Below are positions 32,273-39,963 of a stretch of DNA of 64,000 bases, piece by piece. This DNA comes from Flavobacteriaceae bacterium CRH (lineage in GTDB: Bacteria > Bacteroidota > Bacteroidia > Flavobacteriales > Flavobacteriaceae). Under the pieces are notes generated by a model. The model ran no database searches and was not told where the DNA came from. It saw only the letters and a program-made list of their open reading frames with translations. The position numbers and the translations under genes are program-made. Location of the stretch: assembly GCA_001507425.1 (NCBI GenBank), contig LMAJ01000021.1, forward strand, positions 23,678-87,677, written 5' to 3'. Within the stretch, counting starts at the first letter, position 1. Each line of letters begins with the position of its first letter.

Positions 32273-33508
32273 ATGATATTTCGCTTTCTAATTCTTTGTG
32301 CTCTTTTCTTATTTATTGAGTTCTATTCTTACCAGGCCTTTCGTACTTTAATTAAATTAAGATGGGTTTTGGTTAGTTATCAGGTTATAAGTTTACTTGT
32401 TTTAATATTTATTATCTATTCTTTTTCACAAGTAGACCGATCTGTTGGGCAAACCAGACAATTTATGTTTACCACAGGATTAATGTTATTGGTTTATGTA
32501 CCAAAAATTGTAATGACACTTGTTTTATTTGGTGAAGATATTTTTAGAGTTGGTGCAAGTATCTTAAATTACTTTATATATAATGCTCCCAGAAAAGAAA
32601 TGATGCCGGACAGACGAAAGTTTGTGAGTCAGATTGCTCTGGGCTTGGCAGCAGTTCCGTTTTTATCTTTAATTTACGGAATTTTTGAGGGCAAATATAA
32701 TTTCAAAGTAATTAAGCAAACTATATTTTTTCCTGATTTACCGGATGCTTTTGATGGATTTAAGATTACACAAATTTCAGATGTTCATAGTGGGAGTTTT
32801 GATAATGCTGAAAAAATAAATTATGCCATCGACTTGATAAATGAACAGGAAGCAGATATGATTTTGTTTACGGGAGATATTGTAAATACACATGCAAACG
32901 AAATGCATCCGTGGTTAAAAACGTTCAGTAGAATAAAAGATTATAAATACGGGAAATTCTCTGTTTTAGGAAACCATGATTATGGCGAATATGTTACATG
33001 GCCATCTGAAAAATTAAAAGATGAAAATTTTCAGGAGATTAAAAGTTTATACGGACAAATTGGTTTCAAGCTTTTGCTGAACGAACATACTTATATTCAA
33101 AAAGGCGATGATAAAATTGCTTTAATAGGAGTAGAGAACTGGGGACAGAATTTTAAAAAAGCAGGAGATTTAAATAAAGCATCTCAAAATGTCGCTCAGG
33201 AAGATTTTAAAGTACTAATGAGTCATGATCCGAGTCATTGGGAGTATGAAATAAAAAATCATCCTAAAAACTTTCATTTAACGTTATCAGGGCATACACA
33301 TGGTATGCAATTTGGAATAGAAATTCCGGGATATTTTAAATGGAGTTTAGCACAATATATTTATAAACAATGGGCCGGACTATACAAAGAGTTTGATCGT
33401 TATGTTTATGTGAACCGTGGCTTCGGATTTCACGCTTATCCTGGACGAGTTGGTATTATGCCGGAAATAACGGTAATTGAACTAAAAAAGGGCAAGAATG
33501 TGGCGTAA
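32273..33508 (+). CDS. Membrane-anchored metallophosphoesterase
   Basis: The 411-residue protein has an N-terminal membrane region of about four to five helices (about 1-140) followed by a calcineurin-like phosphoesterase domain (about 150-405). Metal-binding motifs are ITQISDVHSG (about 164-173), ILFTGDIVNTH (about 196-206), SVLGNHDYGEY (about 231-241), MSHDP and LSGHTHGMQFG (about 337-347). The YkuE/YaeI-type family includes enzymes acting on lipid-linked or UDP-linked substrates at the membrane, but the substrate is unknown. It has its own spacing from the thioredoxin-like gene, 71 bases downstream. Confidence 0.9.
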   Translation: MIFRFLILCALFLFIEFYSYQAFRTLIKLRWVLVSYQVISLLVLIFIIYSFSQVDRSVGQTRQFMFTTGLMLLVYVPKIVMTLVLFGEDIFRVGASILNYFIYNAPRKEMMPDRRKFVSQIALGLAAVPFLSLIYGIFEGKYNFKVIKQTIFFPDLPDAFDGFKITQISDVHSGSFDNAEKINYAIDLINEQEADMILFTGDIVNTHANEMHPWLKTFSRIKDYKYGKFSVLGNHDYGEYVTWPSEKLKDENFQEIKSLYGQIGFKLLLNEHTYIQKGDDKIALIGVENWGQNFKKAGDLNKASQNVAQEDFKVLMSHDPSHWEYEIKNHPKNFHLTLSGHTHGMQFGIEIPGYFKWSLAQYIYKQWAGLYKEFDRYVYVNRGFGFHAYPGRVGIMPEITVIELKKGKNVA

Positions 33509-33579
33509 TTCGTTAAAAATGCTACATTTGTATTAATTATATCTTTTTAAGAGATTAAAAGAATTAAATTTTTGGTTTT

Positions 33580-33882
33580 ATGTCAAAATTTGGAGAACTT
33601 ATAAATGCTCAAGTTCCAGTGTTAATAGATTTTTACACCGATTGGAACGAATCATCTGTATCGATGCATCCTGTAATAAAAGATGTTGCTGCTGCGCTTG
33701 GCGATAAAGCCAAAGTCATTAAAATTGATGTAGATAAAAACCAGGAACTGGCTGAAGCATTGCGTATAAAAGGACTTCCTACTTTAATGATTTATAAAGA
33801 AGGACAAATGATCTGGAGACAATCCGGAGAGCTTGATGCGAATACAATTATAGGAATCGTTCAGGAGCAATTTAGCGTATAA
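33580..33882 (+). CDS. Thioredoxin-fold protein lacking both active-site cysteines
   Basis: The 100-residue protein is thioredoxin-like throughout: VPVLIDFYTDW (about 12-22), IKIDVDKNQELAEALRIKGLPTLMIYKEG (about 48-76, with the conserved cis-Pro), and the C-terminal helix. At the active site, where thioredoxin has WCGPCKM, this protein has WNESSVSM: both cysteines are replaced, and there is no Cys anywhere in the sequence. It therefore cannot do dithiol chemistry and may act as a chaperone or binding subunit. A TACATTTG -7 element lies at 33523-33530. It is not close to any oxidoreductase gene. Confidence 0.9.
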   Translation: MSKFGELINAQVPVLIDFYTDWNESSVSMHPVIKDVAAALGDKAKVIKIDVDKNQELAEALRIKGLPTLMIYKEGQMIWRQSGELDANTIIGIVQEQFSV

Positions 33883-33902
33883 ACTACTTTACGTGATATT
33901 GT

Positions 33903-34541
33903 TTAGTGAATAATATCAAAAGCAAATCCGTTTTCTTTTAAAAAATGCAATGTTTTAGGCAAAGCAAATTTTAAATTTTGTGATGCCTTTATACTGTCAT
34001 GAAAAACAATTACACTTCCTGATTTTACATTTTTAGTAACGTTTTCAAGGCATTTTTCAGGACTTATGCTCTGATCGAAATCAGCGCTTAAAACATCCCA
34101 CATTATTATTTTGTAACCTAAATTTCGTAAGATTTTAGATTGTTCCTTTTTAATTTTTCCATAAGGAGGACGAAATAATAACGTTTCTACATTTTTTTCT
34201 TCCTCTAATACAGCAGCACAATTTTTCACATTTTCGATATAGTCATTCGTGTGGCTTTTCCATCCGTTAACATGATTCATCGTGTGATTTCCGATTGAAT
34301 GTCCTTCTGTAATCAGTTTTTCAAATAAAGATAAGTTGGCTTTTATGTTTTTTCCGATGCAGAAAAAAGTGGCTTTTGCATCAAATTTTTTCAATTCAGA
34401 TAAAACCCAATCTGTGATTTCCGGTGTAGGGCCATCATCAAAAGTGAGGTATATTTTCTTTTCATTGTTCGGAATATCCCAACAATATTTAGAAAACACC
34501 CTTTTTATGAATGAATTTGTCTTTACCCAATAAAAGCTCAT
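33903..34541 (-). CDS. Polysaccharide deacetylase (NodB homology domain)
   Basis: Carbohydrate esterase family 4 enzymes remove N-acetyl groups from peptidoglycan or other polysaccharides. Starting at 34541 the protein has 212 residues and opens MSFYWVKTNSFIK; an upstream start at 34595 adds 18 residues. CE4 motifs are YLTFDDGPTPE (motif 1), HSIGNHTMNH (motif 2, metal His), LLFRPPYGK (motif 3), MWDVLSADF (motif 4) and VIVFHDS (motif 5). All catalytic positions look intact. No signal peptide is evident, though an N-terminal hydrophobic region is present in the longer form. It is downstream of the GT117 gene on the same strand, with a terminator between. Confidence 0.92.
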   Translation of the reverse strand: MSFYWVKTNSFIKRVFSKYCWDIPNNEKKIYLTFDDGPTPEITDWVLSELKKFDAKATFFCIGKNIKANLSLFEKLITEGHSIGNHTMNHVNGWKSHTNDYIENVKNCAAVLEEEKNVETLLFRPPYGKIKKEQSKILRNLGYKIIMWDVLSADFDQSISPEKCLENVTKNVKSGSVIVFHDSIKASQNLKFALPKTLHFLKENGFAFDIIH

Positions 34542-34570
34542 CCTGAATTGATTTAGATATATGTAAAAAT

Positions 34571-34612
34571 AAAAAAATGTAGCGCTATTTTTCAATAATG
34601 CTACATTTTTTT
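34571..34612 (-). terminator. Terminator of the GT117 gene
   Basis: AAAAAAATGTAGC (34571-34583) and GCTACATTTTTTT (34600-34612) pair perfectly. On the minus strand this gives a stem ending in Ts, 22 bases after the stop of the large membrane protein. Confidence 0.85.
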
Positions 34613-34633
34613 AATTATTATATTTTTCGTATA

Positions 34634-37600
34634 TTATTCTTTTTCTCTTCCAAAACGTTCAAAAACATTTACATAAGTATTAAAAGTTACTTTATGTTTT
34701 TCGTAGAAAGCAAGGTCTTTATTGTTTTTCATTACCTCCAACAAGCTTCTGTATCGCTCAATATCAGTAATAATGTCAATTGCAATATCCGTTTGATCTC
34801 CGGCTGTTAAGGTTGCGTAATAATTTAAGTTCTCCTTATATTTCTGAACTAATTTATTAAGCAAATCTTGTGCTTTTGCAGATTCTCCAACCTGGTAATA
34901 TCCGCCTGCAAAAGGCTCAACTAAAGAATAATAACCATATTTATCTATAGGCATTTTTGTCATTGCTAAATTAATAACGTTTTTAGCTTTGTCAATTTTT
35001 CCTTCTTCAATAAGCTGATACATTAAACGAGATAAGTTCGTACGATATGTAATACTGTTTCTGCGTGTTTCAGGATCGTGATAAATTTTGTCACTTTCAC
35101 TATTGCCCCAATCCCATTTCATTACAATATCATACATTTTATCGGCATCAATTTGTCCCATATCCATTGGCCCTCCATCTTTAGATGGTTTGTTTTTAAT
35201 AGGGACTAATTTATAAGCCATTCCATCCAATTGTAAATAGTCTTTTAACCATAAATAATCTTCATCGTCAAAAGCACCTCCACTAAAATAGATTGGTCTT
35301 TTCCAGTTGTTATTGGCTAAAATGTCTAACATCATTAAACGATTTTTGTAAATCGCACTTCCTTTGATATCAATATCCATGTAAGGAACAATAGAATCGT
35401 TGTATTTAGGATTGACAACTTTATTTTTGATAATTAAGTTTTTATCAATCGTAACCCTGATTTTATTAGTTGGATAAAAATGAATTGTTTGTCCGTTTTG
35501 TAAACCCACAGTCGATTTTGGGTTTTTGATAAAACTGATGAAGTCATTAATATTCCAACGCGTTTCTATTTTAGGAATATGAGCTACATAATCTAATTTA
35601 TCTCCAACATATTCTGCATGCGTAAATGAAATAGGCAACGGGTCAGATTCATATGATTTGGCTTTCATTTGATCAATGTACCAATCCGTCATAAATAAAC
35701 TCGTATTTACAATTTTTACATCGGTTCTAAAATGTTCAATTTCCTGAACATACCATAATGGGAAAGTATCATTATCTCCAATTGTAAATAAAATAGCGTT
35801 TTTATCACAAGAATCTAAGTACGCTTTTGCCATTGCAACTGCTGTACGCTTGTTAGATCTGTCATGATCGTCCCAGTTTTGAGAAGCCATTAAAACAGGA
35901 GCTGCCAGAAACGTTGCTGCTATAATAATAGGTCCGGCGATTCTTGGTTTAACATAATTGCTTATAGTTTCGTATAAAGAATATACTCCAAAACCTATCC
36001 AGATTGCAAAAACATAAAATGATCCTACAAGGGCATAATCTCTTTCGCGAGGTTCAAAAGGTCTTTCGTTTAAGTAAATTTTTAAGGCAATTCCGGTAAA
36101 TAAGAATAACGCTAAAAGCACATAAAAACTTTTAAGATCTCTATTGGCATGATACATTAATCCTATAAGCCCTAAAATAAAAGGCAAAAAGAAATAAACA
36201 TTTCTTCCTTTGTTATTTAAAACATCAGATGGTAAATTATCCTGAGAACCAAGGTGTAATGAGTCCAGAGCTTTTATTCCGCTAATCCAGTTTCCGTCCA
36301 GATTATCGTATTTTCCCTGAACATCGCTTTGGCGTCCAACAAAATTCCACATCAAATATCTCCAGTACATATAACCGAATTGATATTCAACCATAAAGCT
36401 AAAATTATCAACAGTAGTTGGTTTTTCGATGATTAAATAATCACCATAACTTTTTAAGAATTTCACATAACCTTCGTTGTCAATTTGCTTTCGAGCATAA
36501 GCTTTTCTGAATTCAGAAACTGTTTTCTCAACTTCATTTCGCAATTGAGCAGTTGCTTTGTTGTATTCTTCTTCGCTTAATTGACTGGCATCAATTCCGT
36601 ATTTTGCCAAATCATCTTCATAAGGATAATCCGGATTTATCTTGAATTGAGGAGGATTTGTAAAGCTAATGTAGTTTTGAATGTGTCCTGTTTCGGTACT
36701 CCACATTCTTGGCAAAACCGTTTTTTGATTATCGTCAGTATTTTGTTCTGCGTTTTTATAATTGTTGGTAATAATGTATTTACCGGTTTTATAATCTCTT
36801 TCGTAGTTAGGATTTTTATCCAAATAAGGCGTTTTTGCATCTAATCCAGCAAAAACTTCCGTGTATTGAGGTCCGTAAAACAATGGATTTACGCCGTATT
36901 GTTCACGATTATAATACGCTAAAACCTCAGTAGCATCAGATGGTTTATTTTCGTTAATTACCGTATTTGCATTCGCACGAACCGGCAACATCATCCAGGT
37001 AGAAAAACCAATTAAGATAAATAAGATGCAAAGGATAATAGTGTTGTAGAAAACTAAACCTTTTTGTTTAGTATATTTTAATCCGAAATAAAAGAATGCA
37101 ATAAAAACCAAAGCAACAAAGATTGTCCCTGAATTAAAAGGTAATCCCATGCTGTTAACCATAAATATTTCGGTTTTACCAAAGAAAGCCATGGTTAATG
37201 GTAACAGTAATTTAAATATAAACAACAAAATGGCAATTACAACGGCATTCGCAATAATGAAGTTTTTTATGGTAACTTTTTCGTAATGCTTAAAGTAATA
37301 CAGAAAACCAATTGCAGGAATAGTTAATAATGCCATAAAGTGAACTCCAAAAGAAAGCCCAATAACAAGCGAAATTATTAATAACCATTTATTACCTTTT
37401 GGGTTATCCATATCTTGTTCCCAGCGTAAACCAAGCCAAAATAATAATGCAATTAACAACGAAGCCATTGCGTAAACTTCGGCTTCAACGGCATTAAACC
37501 AAAAACTATCTGAGAAAGTATAAGCCAAAGCTCCAACAAAAGAACTTCCTAGAATTACAATCGAATTATTTTGATTAATTTCGTCAAAACGTGCAATAAT

Positions 37601-37915
37601 TTTTTTCAAAATCATAGACGAAGACCAAAACATGAAAAGAATAGTAAAGGCGCTTGAAAAAACAGACATCATGTTTACCATTACAGCCACATGTTGAGCA
37701 TCTATAGCAAACATAGCAAAAAAAGCACCCATCATTTGAAATAACGGCGCTCCTGGCGGGTGGCCAACTTCTAATTTAGCGGCTGTGGCAATATATTCGC
37801 CACAATCCCAAAAGCTCATGGTAGGTTCTACAGTTAGTGTATAAGTAATTAAAGCGATTGCAAATGCAAACCAACCAATAATTGTATTCCATTTATTGAA
37901 ATTGAATTGTGCCAT
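34634..37915 (-). CDS. DUF2723 / glycosyltransferase family 117 membrane protein
   Basis: The 1093-residue protein belongs to the large Bacteroidota DUF2723 family (CAZy GT117), related to protein O-mannosyltransferases. The N-terminal two-thirds (about 1-700) hold a dozen or so membrane helices. The first periplasmic loop carries the signature FWDCGEYIATAAKLEVGHPPGAPLF (about 35-59), whose acidic residues match the catalytic loop of GT-C enzymes. The C-terminal ~400 residues are soluble and helical repeat-like toward the end (LMYQLIEEGKIDKAKNVINLAM). A likely role is glycosylation of exported proteins, known as a general process in Bacteroidota; the exact reaction is inference. It has its own terminator. 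Confidence 0.88.
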   Translation of the reverse strand: MAQFNFNKWNTIIGWFAFAIALITYTLTVEPTMSFWDCGEYIATAAKLEVGHPPGAPLFQMMGAFFAMFAIDAQHVAVMVNMMSVFSSAFTILFMFWSSSMILKKIIARFDEINQNNSIVILGSSFVGALAYTFSDSFWFNAVEAEVYAMASLLIALLFWLGLRWEQDMDNPKGNKWLLIISLVIGLSFGVHFMALLTIPAIGFLYYFKHYEKVTIKNFIIANAVVIAILLFIFKLLLPLTMAFFGKTEIFMVNSMGLPFNSGTIFVALVFIAFFYFGLKYTKQKGLVFYNTIILCILFILIGFSTWMMLPVRANANTVINENKPSDATEVLAYYNREQYGVNPLFYGPQYTEVFAGLDAKTPYLDKNPNYERDYKTGKYIITNNYKNAEQNTDDNQKTVLPRMWSTETGHIQNYISFTNPPQFKINPDYPYEDDLAKYGIDASQLSEEEYNKATAQLRNEVEKTVSEFRKAYARKQIDNEGYVKFLKSYGDYLIIEKPTTVDNFSFMVEYQFGYMYWRYLMWNFVGRQSDVQGKYDNLDGNWISGIKALDSLHLGSQDNLPSDVLNNKGRNVYFFLPFILGLIGLMYHANRDLKSFYVLLALFLFTGIALKIYLNERPFEPRERDYALVGSFYVFAIWIGFGVYSLYETISNYVKPRIAGPIIIAATFLAAPVLMASQNWDDHDRSNKRTAVAMAKAYLDSCDKNAILFTIGDNDTFPLWYVQEIEHFRTDVKIVNTSLFMTDWYIDQMKAKSYESDPLPISFTHAEYVGDKLDYVAHIPKIETRWNINDFISFIKNPKSTVGLQNGQTIHFYPTNKIRVTIDKNLIIKNKVVNPKYNDSIVPYMDIDIKGSAIYKNRLMMLDILANNNWKRPIYFSGGAFDDEDYLWLKDYLQLDGMAYKLVPIKNKPSKDGGPMDMGQIDADKMYDIVMKWDWGNSESDKIYHDPETRRNSITYRTNLSRLMYQLIEEGKIDKAKNVINLAMTKMPIDKYGYYSLVEPFAGGYYQVGESAKAQDLLNKLVQKYKENLNYYATLTAGDQTDIAIDIITDIERYRSLLEVMKNNKDLAFYEKHKVTFNTYVNVFERFGREKE

Positions 37916-38109
37916 ATTTAGGTGTTAAAATTTTGTATGTTTTCTATCCTACAAAGAAAATGTTTTTTTGTGTAAAGAAACGACCATTAACAAAAAATTC
38001 TATAAAACTATTTGATGAAAGTAACCTGTTGTTTGTGAAATACTTGTGTGTTTGTGGTGGGTTTGAAAGAAAAAAAATCAAAAAAAAATAAAATTTTTTG
38101 GTCAAAAAG

Positions 38110-38140
38110 TTTGTACAAACTAAATAAAACCTTAAATTTG
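38110..38140 (+). promoter_or_regulatory. Promoter of tRNA-Gln copy 1
   Basis: TTTG (38110-38113), 19 bases, then TAAATTTG (38133-38140). This is a consensus Bacteroidota promoter; the mature tRNA begins 20 bases downstream. Confidence 0.85.
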
Positions 38141-38160
38141 CACTCGCTTAACAGCATTGC

Positions 38161-38231
38161 TGGTCTATGGTGTAATGGTAACACAACTGTTTTTGGTGCA
38201 GTCTTTCAAGGTTCGAGTCCTTGTAGACCAA
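38161..38231 (+). tRNA. tRNA-Gln (anticodon TTG), copy 1
   Basis: The acceptor stem is TGGTCTA/TAGACCA with discriminator A. The D arm contains TAATGGTAA, the anticodon stem ACTGT/GCAGT encloses the loop TTTTGGT with anticodon TTG, and the T arm contains GGTTCGAGTCC. CCA is not encoded. The gene is identical over its 71 bases to the second copy. Confidence 0.95.
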
Positions 38232-38234
38232 CAT

Positions 38235-38267
38235 AAAAAGCCTCTCAATCGAGAGGCTTTTTTTTTA
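38235..38267 (+). terminator. Terminator of tRNA-Gln copy 1
   Basis: AAAAAGCCTCTC pairs with GAGAGGCTTTTT around four bases, followed by further Ts. The same hairpin follows the second copy. Confidence 0.95.
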
Positions 38268-38291
38268 TGCAAAAAAAAGTTAGCTTAAAAA

Positions 38292-38322
38292 TTTGCATAA
38301 TTTAAATAAAGGTTTAATTTTG
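38292..38322 (+). promoter_or_regulatory. Promoter of tRNA-Gln copy 2
   Basis: TTTG (38292-38295), 19 bases, then TAATTTTG (38315-38322). The spacing and the following CGCTTAACAGCATTGC leader match copy 1. Confidence 0.85.
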
Positions 38323-38342
38323 CACCCGCTTAACAGCATTGC

Positions 38343-38413
38343 TGGTCTATGGTGTAATGGTAACACAACTGTTTTTGGTGCAGTCTTTCAAGGTTCGAGT
38401 CCTTGTAGACCAA
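38343..38413 (+). tRNA. tRNA-Gln (anticodon TTG), copy 2
   Basis: This is an exact 71-base copy of the tRNA at 38161-38231, lying 182 bases downstream with its own promoter, leader and terminator. It is a duplication of a whole transcription unit, not a single tRNA operon. Confidence 0.95.
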
Positions 38414-38416
38414 CAT

Positions 38417-38447
38417 AAAAAGCCTCTCAATCGAGAGGCTTTTTTTA
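38417..38447 (+). terminator. Terminator of tRNA-Gln copy 2
   Basis: Same stem as after copy 1 (AAAAAGCCTCTC with GAGAGGCTTTTT), followed by Ts. Confidence 0.95.
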
Positions 38448-38486
38448 TGCAATAAATTTAATAATGTATTTTTAGGCATAGGCTTC

Positions 38487-39311
38487 TTAAATTTTAAAAG
38501 TAATAACAGGTTTTACGGTATGATTCACTAAACCTTCACTAATGCTTCCGTTAAAAAAGTGGGCAAAACCGGTTCTTCCGTGTGTACTCATTCCAATAAT
38601 ATCAGCATTTATGCTGTTAGAGAAATTGATAATTCCTTTTTCGATATTAGTATCATTGTAAATGTGTGTTTCGTAATTAGTAAGATTAAATTCAGATGCA
38701 AACTCATTTATATCCTTTTCAATAACGTGAGTTGGTTTAAAGCTATTTGGGGTGCAAATAGTGACCAAATGAATTTTTGAATCGAAGAATTTCGTAAAAG
38801 CTAACAGCTTTTTAAATGGTTTTTTGGTCTCGCTAGTAAAATCAGAAGCAAAAACAATTTCGGAAGCGGTAAAATTTGGTGTGCTGTTTTTGATAACAAG
38901 AACCGGGATTTCAGAGTTGCGAATTACTTTTTCGGTATTAGAGCCAATGTGTAATTGATCAATTGCAGAAGATCCATGTGATTCCATTATGATTAAATTT
39001 ACATCATGCTCTTTGCTTATCTGAATAATACCATGGCTTGGCTTGTCCATTTTTGAAATTTCCGTGACCTTAATCCCGTCAAGATAAGGTTTTGCTGAAA
39101 TTTCGTCAAGTGTTTCATTGGCTTTTTTCATGAAGAAAATCGCTTCCGGAATACTTGCGCCTCCTAAAATTGCATCATTCATTTGGTGAGGTAATTCAAG
39201 AGTGTGTAAAATGATGATTTCTGAATCGTTTTTTTTAGCAATCTGTGCGGCTACTTTTAAGGCGTCTTCCGCATGTTCCGAGAAGTCGGTAGGTACTAGA
39301 ATTTTTTTCAT
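38487..39311 (-). CDS. Universal stress protein with two Usp domains
   Basis: The 274-residue protein is a tandem Usp. Domain 1 (about 1-143) begins MKKILVPTDFSEHAEDALKVA and ends with MESHGSSAIDQLHIGSNTEKVIRNSEIPVLVIK. Domain 2 (about 148-274) contains IVFASDFTSETKKPFKKL and ends IGMSTHGRTGFAHFFNGSISEGLVNHTVKPVITF. The G-x-H-G-x2/9-G-S pattern of ATP-binding Usp is present in domain 2 and in a related form in domain 1. The target process is unknown. It is divergent from rimP-nusA-infB. Confidence 0.93.
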   Translation of the reverse strand: MKKILVPTDFSEHAEDALKVAAQIAKKNDSEIIILHTLELPHQMNDAILGGASIPEAIFFMKKANETLDEISAKPYLDGIKVTEISKMDKPSHGIIQISKEHDVNLIIMESHGSSAIDQLHIGSNTEKVIRNSEIPVLVIKNSTPNFTASEIVFASDFTSETKKPFKKLLAFTKFFDSKIHLVTICTPNSFKPTHVIEKDINEFASEFNLTNYETHIYNDTNIEKGIINFSNSINADIIGMSTHGRTGFAHFFNGSISEGLVNHTVKPVITFKI

Positions 39312-39394
39312 AATTTTATCGGTTAAATAATGTGAAATTCTTTGTTTTTAATGCTTAGATAAAGATAAGAAATATTTTAGAGCAATGTATTTAT

Positions 39395-39423
39395 TTTGAT
39401 TTATAAAAAAAACACTATATTTG
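39395..39423 (+). promoter_or_regulatory. Promoter of rimP-nusA-infB
   Basis: TATATTTG (39416-39423) matches the -7 consensus; TTTG (39395-39398) lies 17 bases upstream, slightly close. The transcript would start near 39430 and include the hairpin at 39452. Confidence 0.65.
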
Positions 39424-39451
39424 CACCGTTATTTATTAAAATCTAAATAAT

Positions 39452-39477
39452 GAGGGGACTAAGTGTCCCCTCTTTTT
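39452..39477 (+). terminator. Leader terminator/attenuator hairpin before rimP
   Basis: GAGGGGAC (39452-39459) pairs with GTCCCCTC (39465-39472) and is followed by TTTTT: a textbook intrinsic terminator. It lies between the promoter and the rimP start, not after any gene, so it is probably an attenuator of the operon. An ATG at 39450 in the same frame as rimP is inside this structure and is not a credible start. Confidence 0.75.
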
Positions 39478-39485
39478 ATAAAATT

Positions 39486-39950
39486 ATGACATTTAAAGAA
39501 AAAGTAAACGAACTAATCACAGAAGCTCTTCTGGAAAAACCTTCAGTCTTTTTGATTGATTTGGCTATTTCGGATTCTTTTAAAATTAGTGTAGGTTTAG
39601 ATGGTGATAATGGAGTGGCGCTGCAGGATTGTATTGATATTAGTCGTGCAATTGAGAATAACCTGGATCGTGAAGAACAGGATTTTTCGCTTGAAGTAGC
39701 ATCGGTTGGAGTAGGATCGCCTTTAAAATTGACAAGACAGTACAAGAAAAATGTAGGTAGAACGTTGATTGTTACTACAAAAACTGAAAAAATTGAAGCA
39801 GAATTAGTGGAAGCTAACGATGTTTTTATAATTTTGTCTTGGAAAGCACGAGAACCGAAAAAAGTAGGAAAAGGAAAAGAAACAGTTCAAAAAGAGCAAC
39901 AAATACCTTATACAGAAATTAAAGAGGCAATTGTTACAGTAACATTTTAA
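39486..39950 (+). CDS. rimP: Ribosome maturation factor RimP
   Basis: RimP assists 30S subunit assembly. Starting at 39486 the protein has 154 residues (MTFKEKVNELITEAL...). The N-terminal alpha/beta domain includes KISVGLDGDNGVALQDCIDISRAIENNLD and LEVASVGVGSPLK, matching the conserved GV-LDDC---SR and EVSSPG regions. The C-terminal SH3-like domain contains RQYKKNVGRTLIV. A start at 39450 would place translation initiation inside the leader hairpin and add 12 residues. It is the first gene of rimP-nusA-infB. Confidence 0.95.
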   Translation: MTFKEKVNELITEALLEKPSVFLIDLAISDSFKISVGLDGDNGVALQDCIDISRAIENNLDREEQDFSLEVASVGVGSPLKLTRQYKKNVGRTLIVTTKTEKIEAELVEANDVFIILSWKAREPKKVGKGKETVQKEQQIPYTEIKEAIVTVTF

Positions 39951-39963
39951 TTAAAGAATTCGC

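Noticed and set aside
38048..38236. 62-codon frame across the first tRNA-Gln
   Set aside because: It runs through the promoter and tRNA; a translated tRNA gene is not credible.
39450..39485. 12-residue N-terminal extension of RimP
   Set aside because: The codons form the leader hairpin and its U tract; the RimP fold begins at MTFKEK.
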